This document shows positions 15,823-24,030 of a stretch of 38,845 bases of DNA, one piece after another (position 1 is the first letter of the stretch; each line of letters starts with the position of its first letter). This DNA is from Acetobacter musti (GTDB lineage: Bacteria > Pseudomonadota > Alphaproteobacteria > Acetobacterales > Acetobacteraceae). The stretch spans positions 1 through 38,845 of the forward strand of contig NZ_WOTB01000032.1 of the NCBI RefSeq assembly GCF_011516835.1, written 5' to 3'. The notes beneath the pieces were generated by a model, which was given only the letters and a program-made list of their open reading frames with translations, made no database searches and was not told the origin of the DNA. Both the position numbers and the translations under genes were made by a program.

Positions 15823-16637
15823 CCTGCAGGCTCTTTATTCAGAAAAGATGCTGTTGCACTGAAAGCATCTTTCGCCCATCCGGCCGCACCCCGGGCAGCA
15901 TATCCTTCTCTATTGGGAATTTCGACGCTGATGCGAATATCGGGAGGAAGTGCCTCCATGATTGCATGCAGATCAATGCCACCCTGACCTGGCAGCAGGC
16001 GGGCCTGCCGCGCCGTATAGATAAGCTCTTCCTGTGTGGGTGGAATGCCTGCGGGCGCGTCGCATATCTGAAAACAGGCCAGTCGCTCCGACGGGATGGC
16101 CCGCAGATCGTCAGGAGTTGTGGAGGAACGCGCGACATGGAGCGCATCAATGATTATTTTTCCATTGTTTGCACCGGATTTTTCAATGACAGAGAGAGCT
16201 GTTTTTGCATCCTTCACGCTTGTCCAGGGCATGAATTCAAGAGCCGGACAGATACCCCTGGGACGACTGGCTTCACATAAAGCATTGAAGGAAGCAGTCA
16301 GACGAGAAAGATCAGGATCATCGCCCGCGACGAGAAATGCTGAAACAGACAGTTCGGCACACAGATCGAGAAACGGCTCGACTGATCGGACCGTAAAACC
16401 TTCGTTGATTCGGACAATTTCCATGTCTGCCAGAATAACGCCTTCAGCAGCCGCGCGATGTTTTACACTTTGCCTCAGACTCTGATCCTGCAGAAGCTGC
16501 GGGATGTTGTCACCCCCGGCGGCTGGCAGAGCGCGCAGACTGACACCGGTATAACCACACTCTTTTGCCACGGTAATCATGTCGCAGGGCGGCATGGGAG
16601 CGGTTGTCAGCCAGGAGAGAAAGATTTGTCTCGTCAT
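15819..16637 (-). CDS. Sugar phosphate isomerase/epimerase-like TIM barrel protein
   Basis: A 272-residue xylose-isomerase-like (AP endonuclease 2 superfamily) TIM barrel. Candidate metal ligands are Glu134 (ALEFMPW), Asp164 and His167 (IIDALH), Asp193 (QICDAP) and Glu239 (SVEIP). Relatives include IolE dehydratase, epimerases and 3-dehydroshikimate dehydratases. It is clearly paralogous to the protein at 32701-33528, sharing the LEFxPW, DALHxxRS, CDxP and LLPGQG/LAPGEG blocks in the same order. It lies between the flavoprotein at 16673 and the MocA-type gene. Dehydratase, isomerase or epimerase activity are all possible. Confidence 0.82.
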   Translation of the reverse strand: MTRQIFLSWLTTAPMPPCDMITVAKECGYTGVSLRALPAAGGDNIPQLLQDQSLRQSVKHRAAAEGVILADMEIVRINEGFTVRSVEPFLDLCAELSVSAFLVAGDDPDLSRLTASFNALCEASRPRGICPALEFMPWTSVKDAKTALSVIEKSGANNGKIIIDALHVARSSTTPDDLRAIPSERLACFQICDAPAGIPPTQEELIYTARQARLLPGQGGIDLHAIMEALPPDIRISVEIPNREGYAARGAAGWAKDAFSATASFLNKEPAG

Positions 16638-16672
16638 TTCCGTTTGTTCTTTTTCTTACAGGAAAAAACTAG

Positions 16673-18448
16673 TCAGGCGGAGACATTCTCCGTGACCGGC
16701 TGGCCGTGTTCAGTCTGTTCAGGACTGCGGACGATCGTCTGCGCAGCCGGGGATCTTCCTGCAAGATGGGCAGCAATCCGCCAGGCCATGACGAGAGCCG
16801 GTCCGAGCGTGGTGCCAGGGCCTGGATAAGTGCCCCGGAACAGTGACGTCAGATCGTTGCCGCAGGCATAAAGTCCTTCGACAGGCACACCATTTTTATC
16901 AGTGACCTGTCCGTTGATGTCTCCCGTGAGTCCGGCGCTTGTCGCCAGATCCGCTGGCCGGACCGCCATGGCGTAATAAGGACCTTCGCCAACAGGACGC
17001 ATGCATGGATTGGGTTCATAGCGGGCATCACCGTTGAAACGATTGACCGTTGTGGAGCCACGGCCAAAATCTGTGTCTTCTCCTGATCGGGCCAGTGCAT
17101 TGTAGCGGGCGACAGTCTGTTCCAGCCTCGAAGGGTTGACGCCGATCTTTTCGGCCAGTGCTCCGATGGAGGATGCCTCAATGAGATAGCCTGAACGGAT
17201 GAAACGCCGAACGCTGCGTGTTCCCGCCCAGACCATGCCAAGTCCATACTCGCGCAGAAAGGCCCGGTCGCAGATCAGCCAGGCTGTTTTGTGCTTGTGT
17301 TCAATCATGCCTGTACAGAAATCATGGTATGAATTCGCCTCATTTGCGAAACGTTTTCCATCCTGACTGACAGCCAGGAGACCAGGTTTTGCACGATCAA
17401 GTATGATGTGAGGCCATACCAGCTCCGTACCGTTCCTGAGGCGTCTTGTGGAGCAGGGCATCCACAGGGCAGGACTGTCCACGCCATCGGAGAACCCCGC
17501 TCCGGCACGCAGACCAGCTTCAACACCGTCTCCGCTGTTGCTGGCCGGCGCCAGGGAAATCATATCGGGAAAAGGAAAAACCTTCCTGCGCAGAGACGTA
17601 TTTGTCGCGATACCGCCGGTAGCCAGAACCACAGCTCTGTGCGCAGTGATCGTTCTCTCCCCTTCCGGTGTTGAAAAACGGGCACCGGTCACCTTTCCGT
17701 CCGTCACGATCAGATCGTCCAGTGACCAGTTATATAAAACCGGAACGTTGTTCCTGCGCAGACTCAGAAGCAGTCGTCCGACAAGAGCATTGCCCATGAC
17801 CAACCTGGTGCCGCGAGGCCAGGATACTCTGTCTTTTGCCAGCTGCAGAAAGAGAGAGAGAGTCTGACGAAAATTCCTGATTGAGGAAAACGGTTTCAGA
17901 AGAGCGTCAAGCTCGTTTCGGCCGACCATCATCCCGCCCGGGGCCAGAAATTCGCGGCGAGGCGGACGGACACGGGAAAAATCCTTTCCCAGTTTTCGTC
18001 CATCGAACGGAAGAGGCGCCAGGGCCCGCCCACCCCAGGCCGCGCCAGGGCCATCACGATAATCAGGATGGGCCGATGCTGCGGCAAACCTGACATCCGT
18101 ATGATTATGCAATTCGGCAATCGCGGCTGGTGCGGCTTCAAGAAAGGCGTCCCTGAGGGCGTCGCCGCCCCGTTCACCTACAACCGACTGCAGAAACCGT
18201 CTGGCATCGTCGGGACTGTCCTGAGGGCCCACTTCCCGGGAAAGATCAGTGCCCGGGGCCCAGACCGTACCACCGGATGTTGCCGTAATTCCTCCGGCCA
18301 TATCCGTCTTTTCGCAGAGAATAACATCCATATTCCGGCGTTTTGCGAAAAGAGCAGCACTCATTCCTCCCGCTCCGGCACCGATCACGAGGATGTCCGT
18401 TGCCATATCGGAGGACACAGGAGACGACGAATGAACAGAATGGAGCAT
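16673..18448 (-). CDS. FAD-dependent dehydrogenase, 3-ketosteroid-delta1-dehydrogenase-like
   Basis: A 591-residue second copy of the KstD-like flavoprotein, with ILVIGAGAGGMSAAL (GAGAGG 23-28) and the C-terminal TYPGPGTTLGPAL holding Tyr541 and Gly545 in the KstD spacing. It aligns throughout with the protein at 13034-14746 (DGRKLG, RGTRLVMGNALVGRL, SGDGVEAGLRAGA, FGRGSTTVNRF) but is clearly diverged, so the two may act on successive intermediates. ATG 18448 has an AAAGG upstream; ATG at 18406 (MATDILVIG) is an alternative start. It lies 65 bases after iclR, as the second gene of the operon. Confidence 0.85.
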   Translation of the reverse strand: MLHSVHSSSPVSSDMATDILVIGAGAGGMSAALFAKRRNMDVILCEKTDMAGGITATSGGTVWAPGTDLSREVGPQDSPDDARRFLQSVVGERGGDALRDAFLEAAPAAIAELHNHTDVRFAAASAHPDYRDGPGAAWGGRALAPLPFDGRKLGKDFSRVRPPRREFLAPGGMMVGRNELDALLKPFSSIRNFRQTLSLFLQLAKDRVSWPRGTRLVMGNALVGRLLLSLRRNNVPVLYNWSLDDLIVTDGKVTGARFSTPEGERTITAHRAVVLATGGIATNTSLRRKVFPFPDMISLAPASNSGDGVEAGLRAGAGFSDGVDSPALWMPCSTRRLRNGTELVWPHIILDRAKPGLLAVSQDGKRFANEANSYHDFCTGMIEHKHKTAWLICDRAFLREYGLGMVWAGTRSVRRFIRSGYLIEASSIGALAEKIGVNPSRLEQTVARYNALARSGEDTDFGRGSTTVNRFNGDARYEPNPCMRPVGEGPYYAMAVRPADLATSAGLTGDINGQVTDKNGVPVEGLYACGNDLTSLFRGTYPGPGTTLGPALVMAWRIAAHLAGRSPAAQTIVRSPEQTEHGQPVTENVSA

Positions 18449-18513
18449 TGTAAGACCTTTTTTGTTTTTGTTGGTGAGGCCACCTGATCCACAGTTTTCT
18501 GATATTTTAAGTG

Positions 18514-19386
18514 TTACACAGTTATGTTTTTTGCCCCGTTATCGCGTGGGACGATCTGCATGTCCCCGAGCTCACGTGCAGCTTCGACGAGAAGCTGTCC
18601 AAGTTCGAGTGCCCGTGATTCCGGCAGCCGCAGCGTCGGGCCGGCAATGCTCAGCGTTCCAAGGGTTTCCTGAGTGTGGCCCGACCGGACAACGCAGGCG
18701 ATGGCTGTCATCCACGGGGCGAATGTTGCCACGGTCAGGCTGAATCCTCTCTGACGCGTTGCCTTCAGAACAGAGAGAAGAGCTTTGCTGCTGCGCGGCG
18801 CATTCGGCCCGAATTCATCGGGAGACCCGTACCCCTGCTCCTCAGCGAGTCTGACCGCGATGGCATCCGGCATGGTCGCAAGCCAGGCCAGACCTGTTGC
18901 CGTCGATGGCAGATGAGCCGCCTGACCCATGTCAGGGTCATATTTCAGGCCCGAACGACTGCCCTGCGCCCGGGCGATCCAAGAAAGACTGCCTCCATCC
19001 GGAACCGCGAGACGCACAAGTTCTCCGCTTTCTGTGGCCAGCCGGTCCAGGACAGGCTGGGCGAAATCGGTGATTCCGCAGGAAGCCAGAAATCTGAAAG
19101 CGACTGATACCGGCTTCATTGTCAGCCGATAGCGTCCACCGGAACCGCCTTCCTGCTGGATATAACCCAGAGCCTGCAGATCCGATGTCAGCCGATGGCT
19201 GGCGCTTAATGGAATCGAGAGCATGGTGCTGATGGATGAAATCGGAAGACCAGACCCGTGGTGTGACAGCAATTCGATGATCGCCAGGGTTCTTTCCATG
19301 ATTCCCGACGGTACGGCGCTCACCTCATCTGTTTCCGCTACGGAGGGGCGGGATGCCGGTTTTCGGGAATGGCTCTTCGAATTCAT
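18514..19386 (-). CDS. IclR-family transcriptional regulator
   Basis: A 290-residue IclR regulator with an N-terminal winged helix-turn-helix (about residues 28-90; LPISSISTMLSIPLSASHRL) and a C-terminal effector-binding domain (SWIARAQGSRSGLKY onward). It heads the flavoprotein/TIM/MocA operon and is divergent from the porin gene. The double palindrome at 19433-19478, 47-92 bases upstream of its start, is the natural candidate for its operator, implying autoregulation plus control of both transcripts. The inducer is presumably the substrate of the operon or a derivative. Confidence 0.9.
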   Translation of the reverse strand: MNSKSHSRKPASRPSVAETDEVSAVPSGIMERTLAIIELLSHHGSGLPISSISTMLSIPLSASHRLTSDLQALGYIQQEGGSGGRYRLTMKPVSVAFRFLASCGITDFAQPVLDRLATESGELVRLAVPDGGSLSWIARAQGSRSGLKYDPDMGQAAHLPSTATGLAWLATMPDAIAVRLAEEQGYGSPDEFGPNAPRSSKALLSVLKATRQRGFSLTVATFAPWMTAIACVVRSGHTQETLGTLSIAGPTLRLPESRALELGQLLVEAARELGDMQIVPRDNGAKNITV

Positions 19387-19708
19387 CTTTTTTCTTCATG
19401 TGACAGGATAAATCATCTGCCCCCGTTGATAGTGGAAAACTTTTCCAATATCAATTCCAATATTGGAAAAGTTTTCCGATTCCGGTAAGGGCAGCTTTAT
19501 CACTGCCGGTCAGGGCTGTGATCCGACAAAACGATCCAAAAACAAGAACGTCATATGAGGCGTCAGATGACCATCAGTGTTGTAAGAGAAATCCTCCCTC
19601 CAAGTACGGATGGAGAGTGCACCGTCGCTCTTTCCCGGAAAACGTATTCCTCCGTATCCGGCAGAACAGTTCTGCCGGAAACATCCGCCTGATGAGAAGG
19701 GTTTTCGC
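19387..19708. promoter_or_regulatory. Divergent control region between iclR and porin genes
   Basis: This 322-base region contains no plausible gene. Its iclR-proximal part holds the double palindrome described separately. The sequence TTGATA (19426-19431), 17 bases, TATCAA (19449-19454) is self-complementary, so it reads as the same promoter-like pair on both strands and overlaps the palindromes. The rest, 19480-19700, is a long leader for the porin with nothing recognisable except a GAGAAGG ribosome binding site just before ATG 19709. Confidence 0.5.
19433..19478. promoter_or_regulatory. Double palindromic operator, probable IclR site
   Basis: Two 13-base palindromes, GGAAAACTTTTCC (19434-19446) and GGAAAAGTTTTCC (19465-19477), have centres 31 bases apart, close to three helical turns. 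The first extends to 15 bases with flanking T and A. The two units are arms of one larger perfect inverted repeat: 18-base arms 19434-19451 and 19460-19477 with the 8-base spacer CAATTCCA. Such symmetry next to an iclR gene strongly suggests a two-dimer operator. Binding by this IclR protein is inferred. Confidence 0.75.
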
Positions 19709-21346
19709 ATGTCCTTCCTTATCTCATGGCGGTCTCTGCTGTCCGCTGCTCTCTTCTTCTGTGCGGCTGGCATAATACCCCGTGCCGAAGCAGCTCCCGT
19801 TTCCTCTGTCAGCCGGCATGCCGGACCGGCGGTATCTCCGTCTGTGCTTTCCAGGAAAAAGACGATGCGGCATCGGCACGTTGTCGCCGCATCCAGGTCT
19901 GTTGCTCCGGCATCCGCTGCAGGATCAGCTGCAGCCTCTGAACCGCTCCAGCTGGCGGCGTCATCCGGCAATGCAAAACCAGGGTCATTCTGGAATGAAA
20001 TGCACGTACTGACCCAGGACAATGCAGCTTCCTCGTCCCAGCAACGGGAACGGGTTGGTGTCAATGCCTCGGCTATGGGTTCCGCGTGGCCGGAAGTCCG
20101 CGTCGTACCGGAACTTGACCGGTTGCTCGGTTCACTTGGCGGATGGCGTCAGCGCCTCTCCGATTATGGTTTCGATTTCACTCTGACCTACATGGCCGAG
20201 GGCATGTCGAATGCTGTCGGAGGCCGGCGGCAGGGGTTCGATTATTCGCATCAGGTGGTCATGGGCACCGACTTCGATCTTGAAAAAATGTTCGGCCTGA
20301 AGGGACTTTCGTTCCACATGCTTGGCGTCCAGCGAGCAGGGCGCAGCGTGGCGACAGATTATCTTGAGAAAACAGGACTTATCCAGCCTCAGCAGGATTA
20401 CGGGGCCGGTGGCAATGTTCTTTACAAGCTGGTCTACATGTATTTTGAAGAAAGTCTTCTGAACAAAAAGCTTGTAGTCGATGTCGGGCGTATGCCGGCC
20501 AATATCAAGTTTGGCACATCCTATTTCGGCTGTTACGCGCTTAACAGCATCATCTGTGCACACCCGACCGCAATATCCGTGTCATCCAAGTGGCGCTCCT
20601 GGCCTTTTTCACAGTGGGGCGCCATGGCCCGGTTTAATCCAGGATATCATCTGTATGCGCAGGCCGGTGTTTTCGAGGCTTCAGCAACTGAAGGCGGCCA
20701 GGCCGGCTTTAATTTTTCTTTCGCCCCCCTTGGCTACGTCATTCCTGTTGAGCTCGGCTGGGAACCAGCTCTCGGAAAGGACAAACTGACCGGCCATTAT
20801 AAAATAGGTGGTTATTTCGATACGTCCGATCATCCGGATCCATTTACCGCGATCGACGGATCACCCATCCTGATTTCTCACAAACCGGCCCGGATCGAAC
20901 ATCAGCGCGGAGCGTGGTATGTGGGAGCGGATCAGATGGTGTGGCGCTTTGGTCCGGCGAAGGATCAGGGCCTGATTCTTTTCGGCCTCGCAGGCTGGAA
21001 TGAGGGCTCTTCTCTTGCCGGCCAGACCCAGTATACGGCAGGCATCATCTCGCAGGGTATGTTCCCCTCCCGCATAACGGACGCTGTGTCACTTTTCTGG
21101 ACATGGCAGTCCGTCAACCGGAAGATCACCCGCCTGCAGGAACTGGAGTATGATCTCGGATATCCGCTAAAAAACGGTGTTACCTTGCCGCAGTCGAATT
21201 TTCAGGTTCTTGAACTGACCTATACTGCATTTCTTACCCGCGGCCTGAAACTTCTTCCGGATCTTCAATATATCGTTCATCCTGATGCGACCCGGTCCTA
21301 TCCCAATGCTCTTGAGGCAGGCTTCCGTCTTCTGGCGCAGTTCTGA
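19709..21346 (+). CDS. OprB-family carbohydrate-selective-type porin
   Basis: This 545-residue outer-membrane protein begins with a clear signal peptide (MSFLISWRSLLSAALFFCAA, cleavage likely after AEA near residue 28). About 100 residues of Ala/Ser-rich, low-complexity linker follow, then an OprB-type beta barrel from YGFDFTLTYMAEGMSN to the terminal Phe (FRLLAQF). OprB porins pass sugars and related polyols, and acetic acid bacteria carry many. Divergent placement from the iclR operon suggests it imports that operon's substrate. The start was set at 19709 because it gives the signal peptide and a GAGAAGG ribosome binding site; the frame is open further upstream. Confidence 0.9.
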   Translation: MSFLISWRSLLSAALFFCAAGIIPRAEAAPVSSVSRHAGPAVSPSVLSRKKTMRHRHVVAASRSVAPASAAGSAAASEPLQLAASSGNAKPGSFWNEMHVLTQDNAASSSQQRERVGVNASAMGSAWPEVRVVPELDRLLGSLGGWRQRLSDYGFDFTLTYMAEGMSNAVGGRRQGFDYSHQVVMGTDFDLEKMFGLKGLSFHMLGVQRAGRSVATDYLEKTGLIQPQQDYGAGGNVLYKLVYMYFEESLLNKKLVVDVGRMPANIKFGTSYFGCYALNSIICAHPTAISVSSKWRSWPFSQWGAMARFNPGYHLYAQAGVFEASATEGGQAGFNFSFAPLGYVIPVELGWEPALGKDKLTGHYKIGGYFDTSDHPDPFTAIDGSPILISHKPARIEHQRGAWYVGADQMVWRFGPAKDQGLILFGLAGWNEGSSLAGQTQYTAGIISQGMFPSRITDAVSLFWTWQSVNRKITRLQELEYDLGYPLKNGVTLPQSNFQVLELTYTAFLTRGLKLLPDLQYIVHPDATRSYPNALEAGFRLLAQF

Positions 21347-21347
21347 A

Positions 21348-21362
21348 GGAGCGTCAGGCTCC
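21348..21362. terminator. Short hairpin between convergent porin and iclR genes
   Basis: GGAGC (21348-21352) and GCTCC (21358-21362) can pair around a 5-base loop. The hairpin lies right after the porin stop and overlaps the end of the convergent iclR gene at 21354. It is short and lacks a U tract, so it is only a weak candidate for a bidirectional terminator. Confidence 0.25.
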
Positions 21363-22157
21363 CCGTTGCTGATGCTGCAGGGCATTACCGAGCGCGGCTG
21401 CCGCTTCCGTTACTGCGGGCACAATAGTACGTCGCAGCACGCGGAGCGGCGTACGAGTGGCCTGGGTGCTGATATTCAGCGCAGCCACGACACTTCCGTC
21501 ATGTCCGGACACAGGTGCCGCAACGGACCGGAGGCCCGGTTCCAGTTCCTGATCCTGGAGGCAATAGCCATCAGCCCGGATTTCATCCAGCAACGTATTA
21601 AGCGTTTTGTGGTCAGTTGTTGTCCTGAAGGTCCGGGCATCAAGCTTTTCCGGAATATGACGACGACGTTCAGCCTCAGGCAGGGCAGCAAGCAGCACAC
21701 GCCCCATGGACGTACACCATGCAGGGAGTTTTGCACCGACCCTCAGATCCACAGCAAGAATGCGACGGATTTCAGAACGCGCGATGTAGAGAATGTCCGT
21801 TCCATCCAGAATCGCCAGTGAAGCGCTTTCACCCAGAGTATGGCTGAGCCTGTCGAGAATTGGCTGGGCAAGCCGGGGAAGCGGCATATCTGCCACGCGG
21901 GCTGAAAGATCAAGAACGCGGGGCGTGGGCTGAAACAGCCGGCCGTTCTGCACGACATATCCGGTGGCCACCAGGGTGAGGAGCGCCCGGCGCGCGGCAG
22001 CGCGTGGAAGGTCCGTCTCACGGGCGACATCTGAAAGAGAAAGCCCCTCGGGAGCAGCGGCGCAGGCCCGCAGGACATCAAGACCCCGCGCAAGGGCCGT
22101 CACGAAATCCCGGCTTTCGGTCACGTCGTCCGCAGAGGTGCTGGGGTCCCTTTTCAT
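21354..22157 (-). CDS. IclR-family regulator, PcaR/PcaU-like
   Basis: A 267-residue IclR protein starting MKRDPSTSADD, with the helix-turn-helix LSLSDVARETDLPRAAARRALLTL and an effector domain ending in PVSGHDGSVVAALNIS. The run FVTALARGLDVLRAC before the HTH and the YIARSEIRRILAVDLRVGAKLPAWCTSMGRVLLA block resemble PcaR/PcaU/PobR activators, which respond to beta-ketoadipate or protocatechuate. It follows the AraC gene on the same strand and lies next to pcaHG, so it likely controls the beta-ketoadipate genes. The frame is open to a TTG at 22193, but ATG 22157 is the better start. Confidence 0.88.
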   Translation of the reverse strand: MKRDPSTSADDVTESRDFVTALARGLDVLRACAAAPEGLSLSDVARETDLPRAAARRALLTLVATGYVVQNGRLFQPTPRVLDLSARVADMPLPRLAQPILDRLSHTLGESASLAILDGTDILYIARSEIRRILAVDLRVGAKLPAWCTSMGRVLLAALPEAERRRHIPEKLDARTFRTTTDHKTLNTLLDEIRADGYCLQDQELEPGLRSVAAPVSGHDGSVVAALNISTQATRTPLRVLRRTIVPAVTEAAAALGNALQHQQRGA

Positions 22158-22208
22158 ATCATTGTTTCTGCCCGAGAAGCCCGGCTGTCGCAAGCAAACC
22201 GGACTATA

Positions 22209-23096
22209 TCATTTTGTGTCTCGTTCATCCCTGAATGCGCGAATAGTCGTGCCCTCCCGCGCACGGAACCAGCGCGAGAAATAGGCCGGATCGCTGAAAC
22301 CCAGTCGATCGGCGATATCGGCAGCGCTCATGCCGGAAAAAAGCAGGAGCCGACGGGACTCGGCTGCAATCCGGCTCTGAATTATCTCATGGGGTGATGG
22401 CTGCCCCATGCGCTTGCAGGCGCGTCGCAGCGTACGTTCCGTCGTGCGCAACACATCCAGATAGGCGCTGACCGGAGCATGAGAAGCGAAATCCCGTTCG
22501 ACAAGGGCATGGAACCGTTTGACGAGTTCGGCATCACGGCGCGAGGGAACAGGTGTGTTTGCTGAACGCAGAAGGCGGAAGATCGTCGCCAGAATAAGTT
22601 GCGCGAGTGCCTCCGTGACCGTTCCGGTCGCCTGGTCAGGCATGGCAGGCTGATAGCGTGCAAAGGTAATCAGACGGTCGAATTCGGAAAGATCCGTATC
22701 CCCCGCCATTGATGCCGCGAACAGGGGCGCCGCTTCCGGACAGCGCATTCTGAACGTGAAGACGTGACCATGGCCCAGCGTTATCACATAGCCGCGTGTC
22801 CGCGGATGATAGGCGAGGGAATGGACATGCCGGGCCGGAATCCACACGAAACCAGGGGAAGAAAGTTCGTGGCTCACCCCATCCAGCTCAACTGTACAGC
22901 CGCCGGTGGAAAGAAGGAAAAGCTGAAACATGGAGGCATGGCTGTGCCGGCGAACACGCCAGTTCACAGGACGGGAACGAACTTCCAGCGATTCAATGTC
23001 CAGAAAGTCCCGAAGACCTTCATGGCCAATGATGTCGTGGATCTGAAAAGGATCCTGATCATCGCGAGAAGAATGAGGCGTTTTTCTGTTTTCCAT
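22209..23096 (-). CDS. AraC-family transcriptional regulator
   Basis: About 295 residues. The N-terminal cupin-like sensor domain has RRHSHASMFQLFLLSTGG, and the two C-terminal helix-turn-helix units include APVSAYLDVLRTTERTLRRA and MSAADIADRLGFSDPAYFSRWFR. It resembles the AraC/PobR-type regulators of 4-hydroxybenzoate and related aromatic pathways. It is divergent from pcaH and is followed after about 50 bases by the iclR gene ATG. ATG 23096 (MENRKTPHSSRDD) is preferred because the other in-frame ATG at 23156 would place a repeat-bearing operator region inside the gene. Neither start has a strong ribosome binding site. Confidence 0.85.
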   Translation of the reverse strand: MENRKTPHSSRDDQDPFQIHDIIGHEGLRDFLDIESLEVRSRPVNWRVRRHSHASMFQLFLLSTGGCTVELDGVSHELSSPGFVWIPARHVHSLAYHPRTRGYVITLGHGHVFTFRMRCPEAAPLFAASMAGDTDLSEFDRLITFARYQPAMPDQATGTVTEALAQLILATIFRLLRSANTPVPSRRDAELVKRFHALVERDFASHAPVSAYLDVLRTTERTLRRACKRMGQPSPHEIIQSRIAAESRRLLLFSGMSAADIADRLGFSDPAYFSRWFRAREGTTIRAFRDERDTK

Positions 23097-23137
23097 GAAA
23101 GGGATCGCATTGTCGTGAGGTGTCCGGAAAGTGCAAC

Positions 23138-23157
23138 TTTGTACGCGTTTGTACATC
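23138..23157. promoter_or_regulatory. Tandem 10-base direct repeat upstream of araC and pcaH
   Basis: TTTGTACGCG (23138-23147) is followed directly by TTTGTACATC (23148-23157). One-turn-spaced direct repeats are the usual arrangement of AraC half sites, and the divergent AraC gene starts at 23096 or 23156. It is proposed as an AraC site controlling pcaH and/or araC. Confidence 0.4.
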
Positions 23158-23199
23158 GACGCCAGCCGGCCCGATCATGCAGTCTGCCTCAGTCACTCA

Positions 23200-23217
23200 C
23201 GATCCTCTGTCGGATCG
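23200..23217. promoter_or_regulatory. Inverted repeat upstream of pcaH
   Basis: CGATCC (23200-23205) and GGATCG (23212-23217) form a perfect 6-6-6 inverted repeat, 109 bases before the pcaH start. The geometry suits an IclR- or LysR-type dimer. The nearby IclR regulator at 21354-22157 is a possible ligand, by inference only. Confidence 0.3.
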
Positions 23218-23325
23218 GAAATGCCGATGAGACCGCCGGTCACAATGCCATGCACAACGCCCTTCGCATCCATCCCGGTCAGAAGCGTGGCGGTGAAGAC
23301 GGTCCGGAGCAAAAAGGAAAAAACA

Positions 23326-24030
23326 ATGGATGTGCTCCAGTATTCCCCACAGGCTCTCTCCGAGCCACCTTCATTCGCCCCCGGATATGTCAGCACAGTC
23401 GCCCGTTCACCCCGCAAGCCACTCGTGCGGATTCCGCAGACCCTGACAGAGGTGACCGGCCCGGCAGATTTTGGCGAGCGCCTCCTCCGTGCACCGGTCC
23501 ATGACATGACCCAGGAAGGAAAAGGTGAGCCGCTTGGCGAACGTATCATTGTCTCCGGTCGTGTGCTTGATGATCGCGGTCATCCCGTTCCCAACACGGT
23601 GGTTGAAGTCTGGCAGTGCAATTCTGCCGGTCGCTATGTCCACAAGAAAGATCAGCATGATGCGCCGCTTGATCCCAATTTTACCGGGCAGGGTCGCGTG
23701 GTGACAGACGAAGAAGGCCGCTATCGCTTCGTCACCATCAAACCGGGCGCCTATCCATGGCGTAATCACTATAATGCATGGCGCCCGGCTCATATTCATT
23801 TCTCTCTTTTCGGCCCATGCTTTGCCACGCGTCTGATTACGCAGATGTATTTTCCCGGTGACCCGCTGATTGATATTGATCCCATTGCCTGCGCCGTGCC
23901 GTCGGAAGCGCGTAACCGCATGGTATCCCGGTTTGATATCGACACGACCGAAAACGAATGGGCACTCGGCTATGTCTTTGACATCGTCCTGCGGGGCCGG
24001 AATGCGACGCCGATGGAGAATCCACAATGA
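23326..24030 (+). CDS. pcaH: Protocatechuate 3,4-dioxygenase beta subunit
   Basis: This 234-residue protein is the Fe(III)-bearing subunit of the intradiol dioxygenase that cleaves protocatechuate to 3-carboxy-cis,cis-muconate. The four iron ligands are visible: Tyr104 (AGRYVHKKD), Tyr143 (GAYPWRNHY) and His156/His158 (WRPAHIHFS). ATG 23326 follows an AAAAAGGAAAA ribosome binding site; the frame is open further upstream, but that extension is not protein-like. It overlaps pcaG by four bases and is the first gene of the pcaHGBDC transcript. Confidence 0.96.
   Translation: MDVLQYSPQALSEPPSFAPGYVSTVARSPRKPLVRIPQTLTEVTGPADFGERLLRAPVHDMTQEGKGEPLGERIIVSGRVLDDRGHPVPNTVVEVWQCNSAGRYVHKKDQHDAPLDPNFTGQGRVVTDEEGRYRFVTIKPGAYPWRNHYNAWRPAHIHFSLFGPCFATRLITQMYFPGDPLIDIDPIACAVPSEARNRMVSRFDIDTTENEWALGYVFDIVLRGRNATPMENPQ

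Noticed and set aside
19610..19708. Porin translation start at 19610
   Set aside because: The extra 33 residues are not signal-peptide-like; ATG 19709 gives a normal signal sequence and has a ribosome binding site.
23131..23325. Upstream extension of pcaH
   Set aside because: It would cross the regulatory repeats and add residues absent from the PcaH family.
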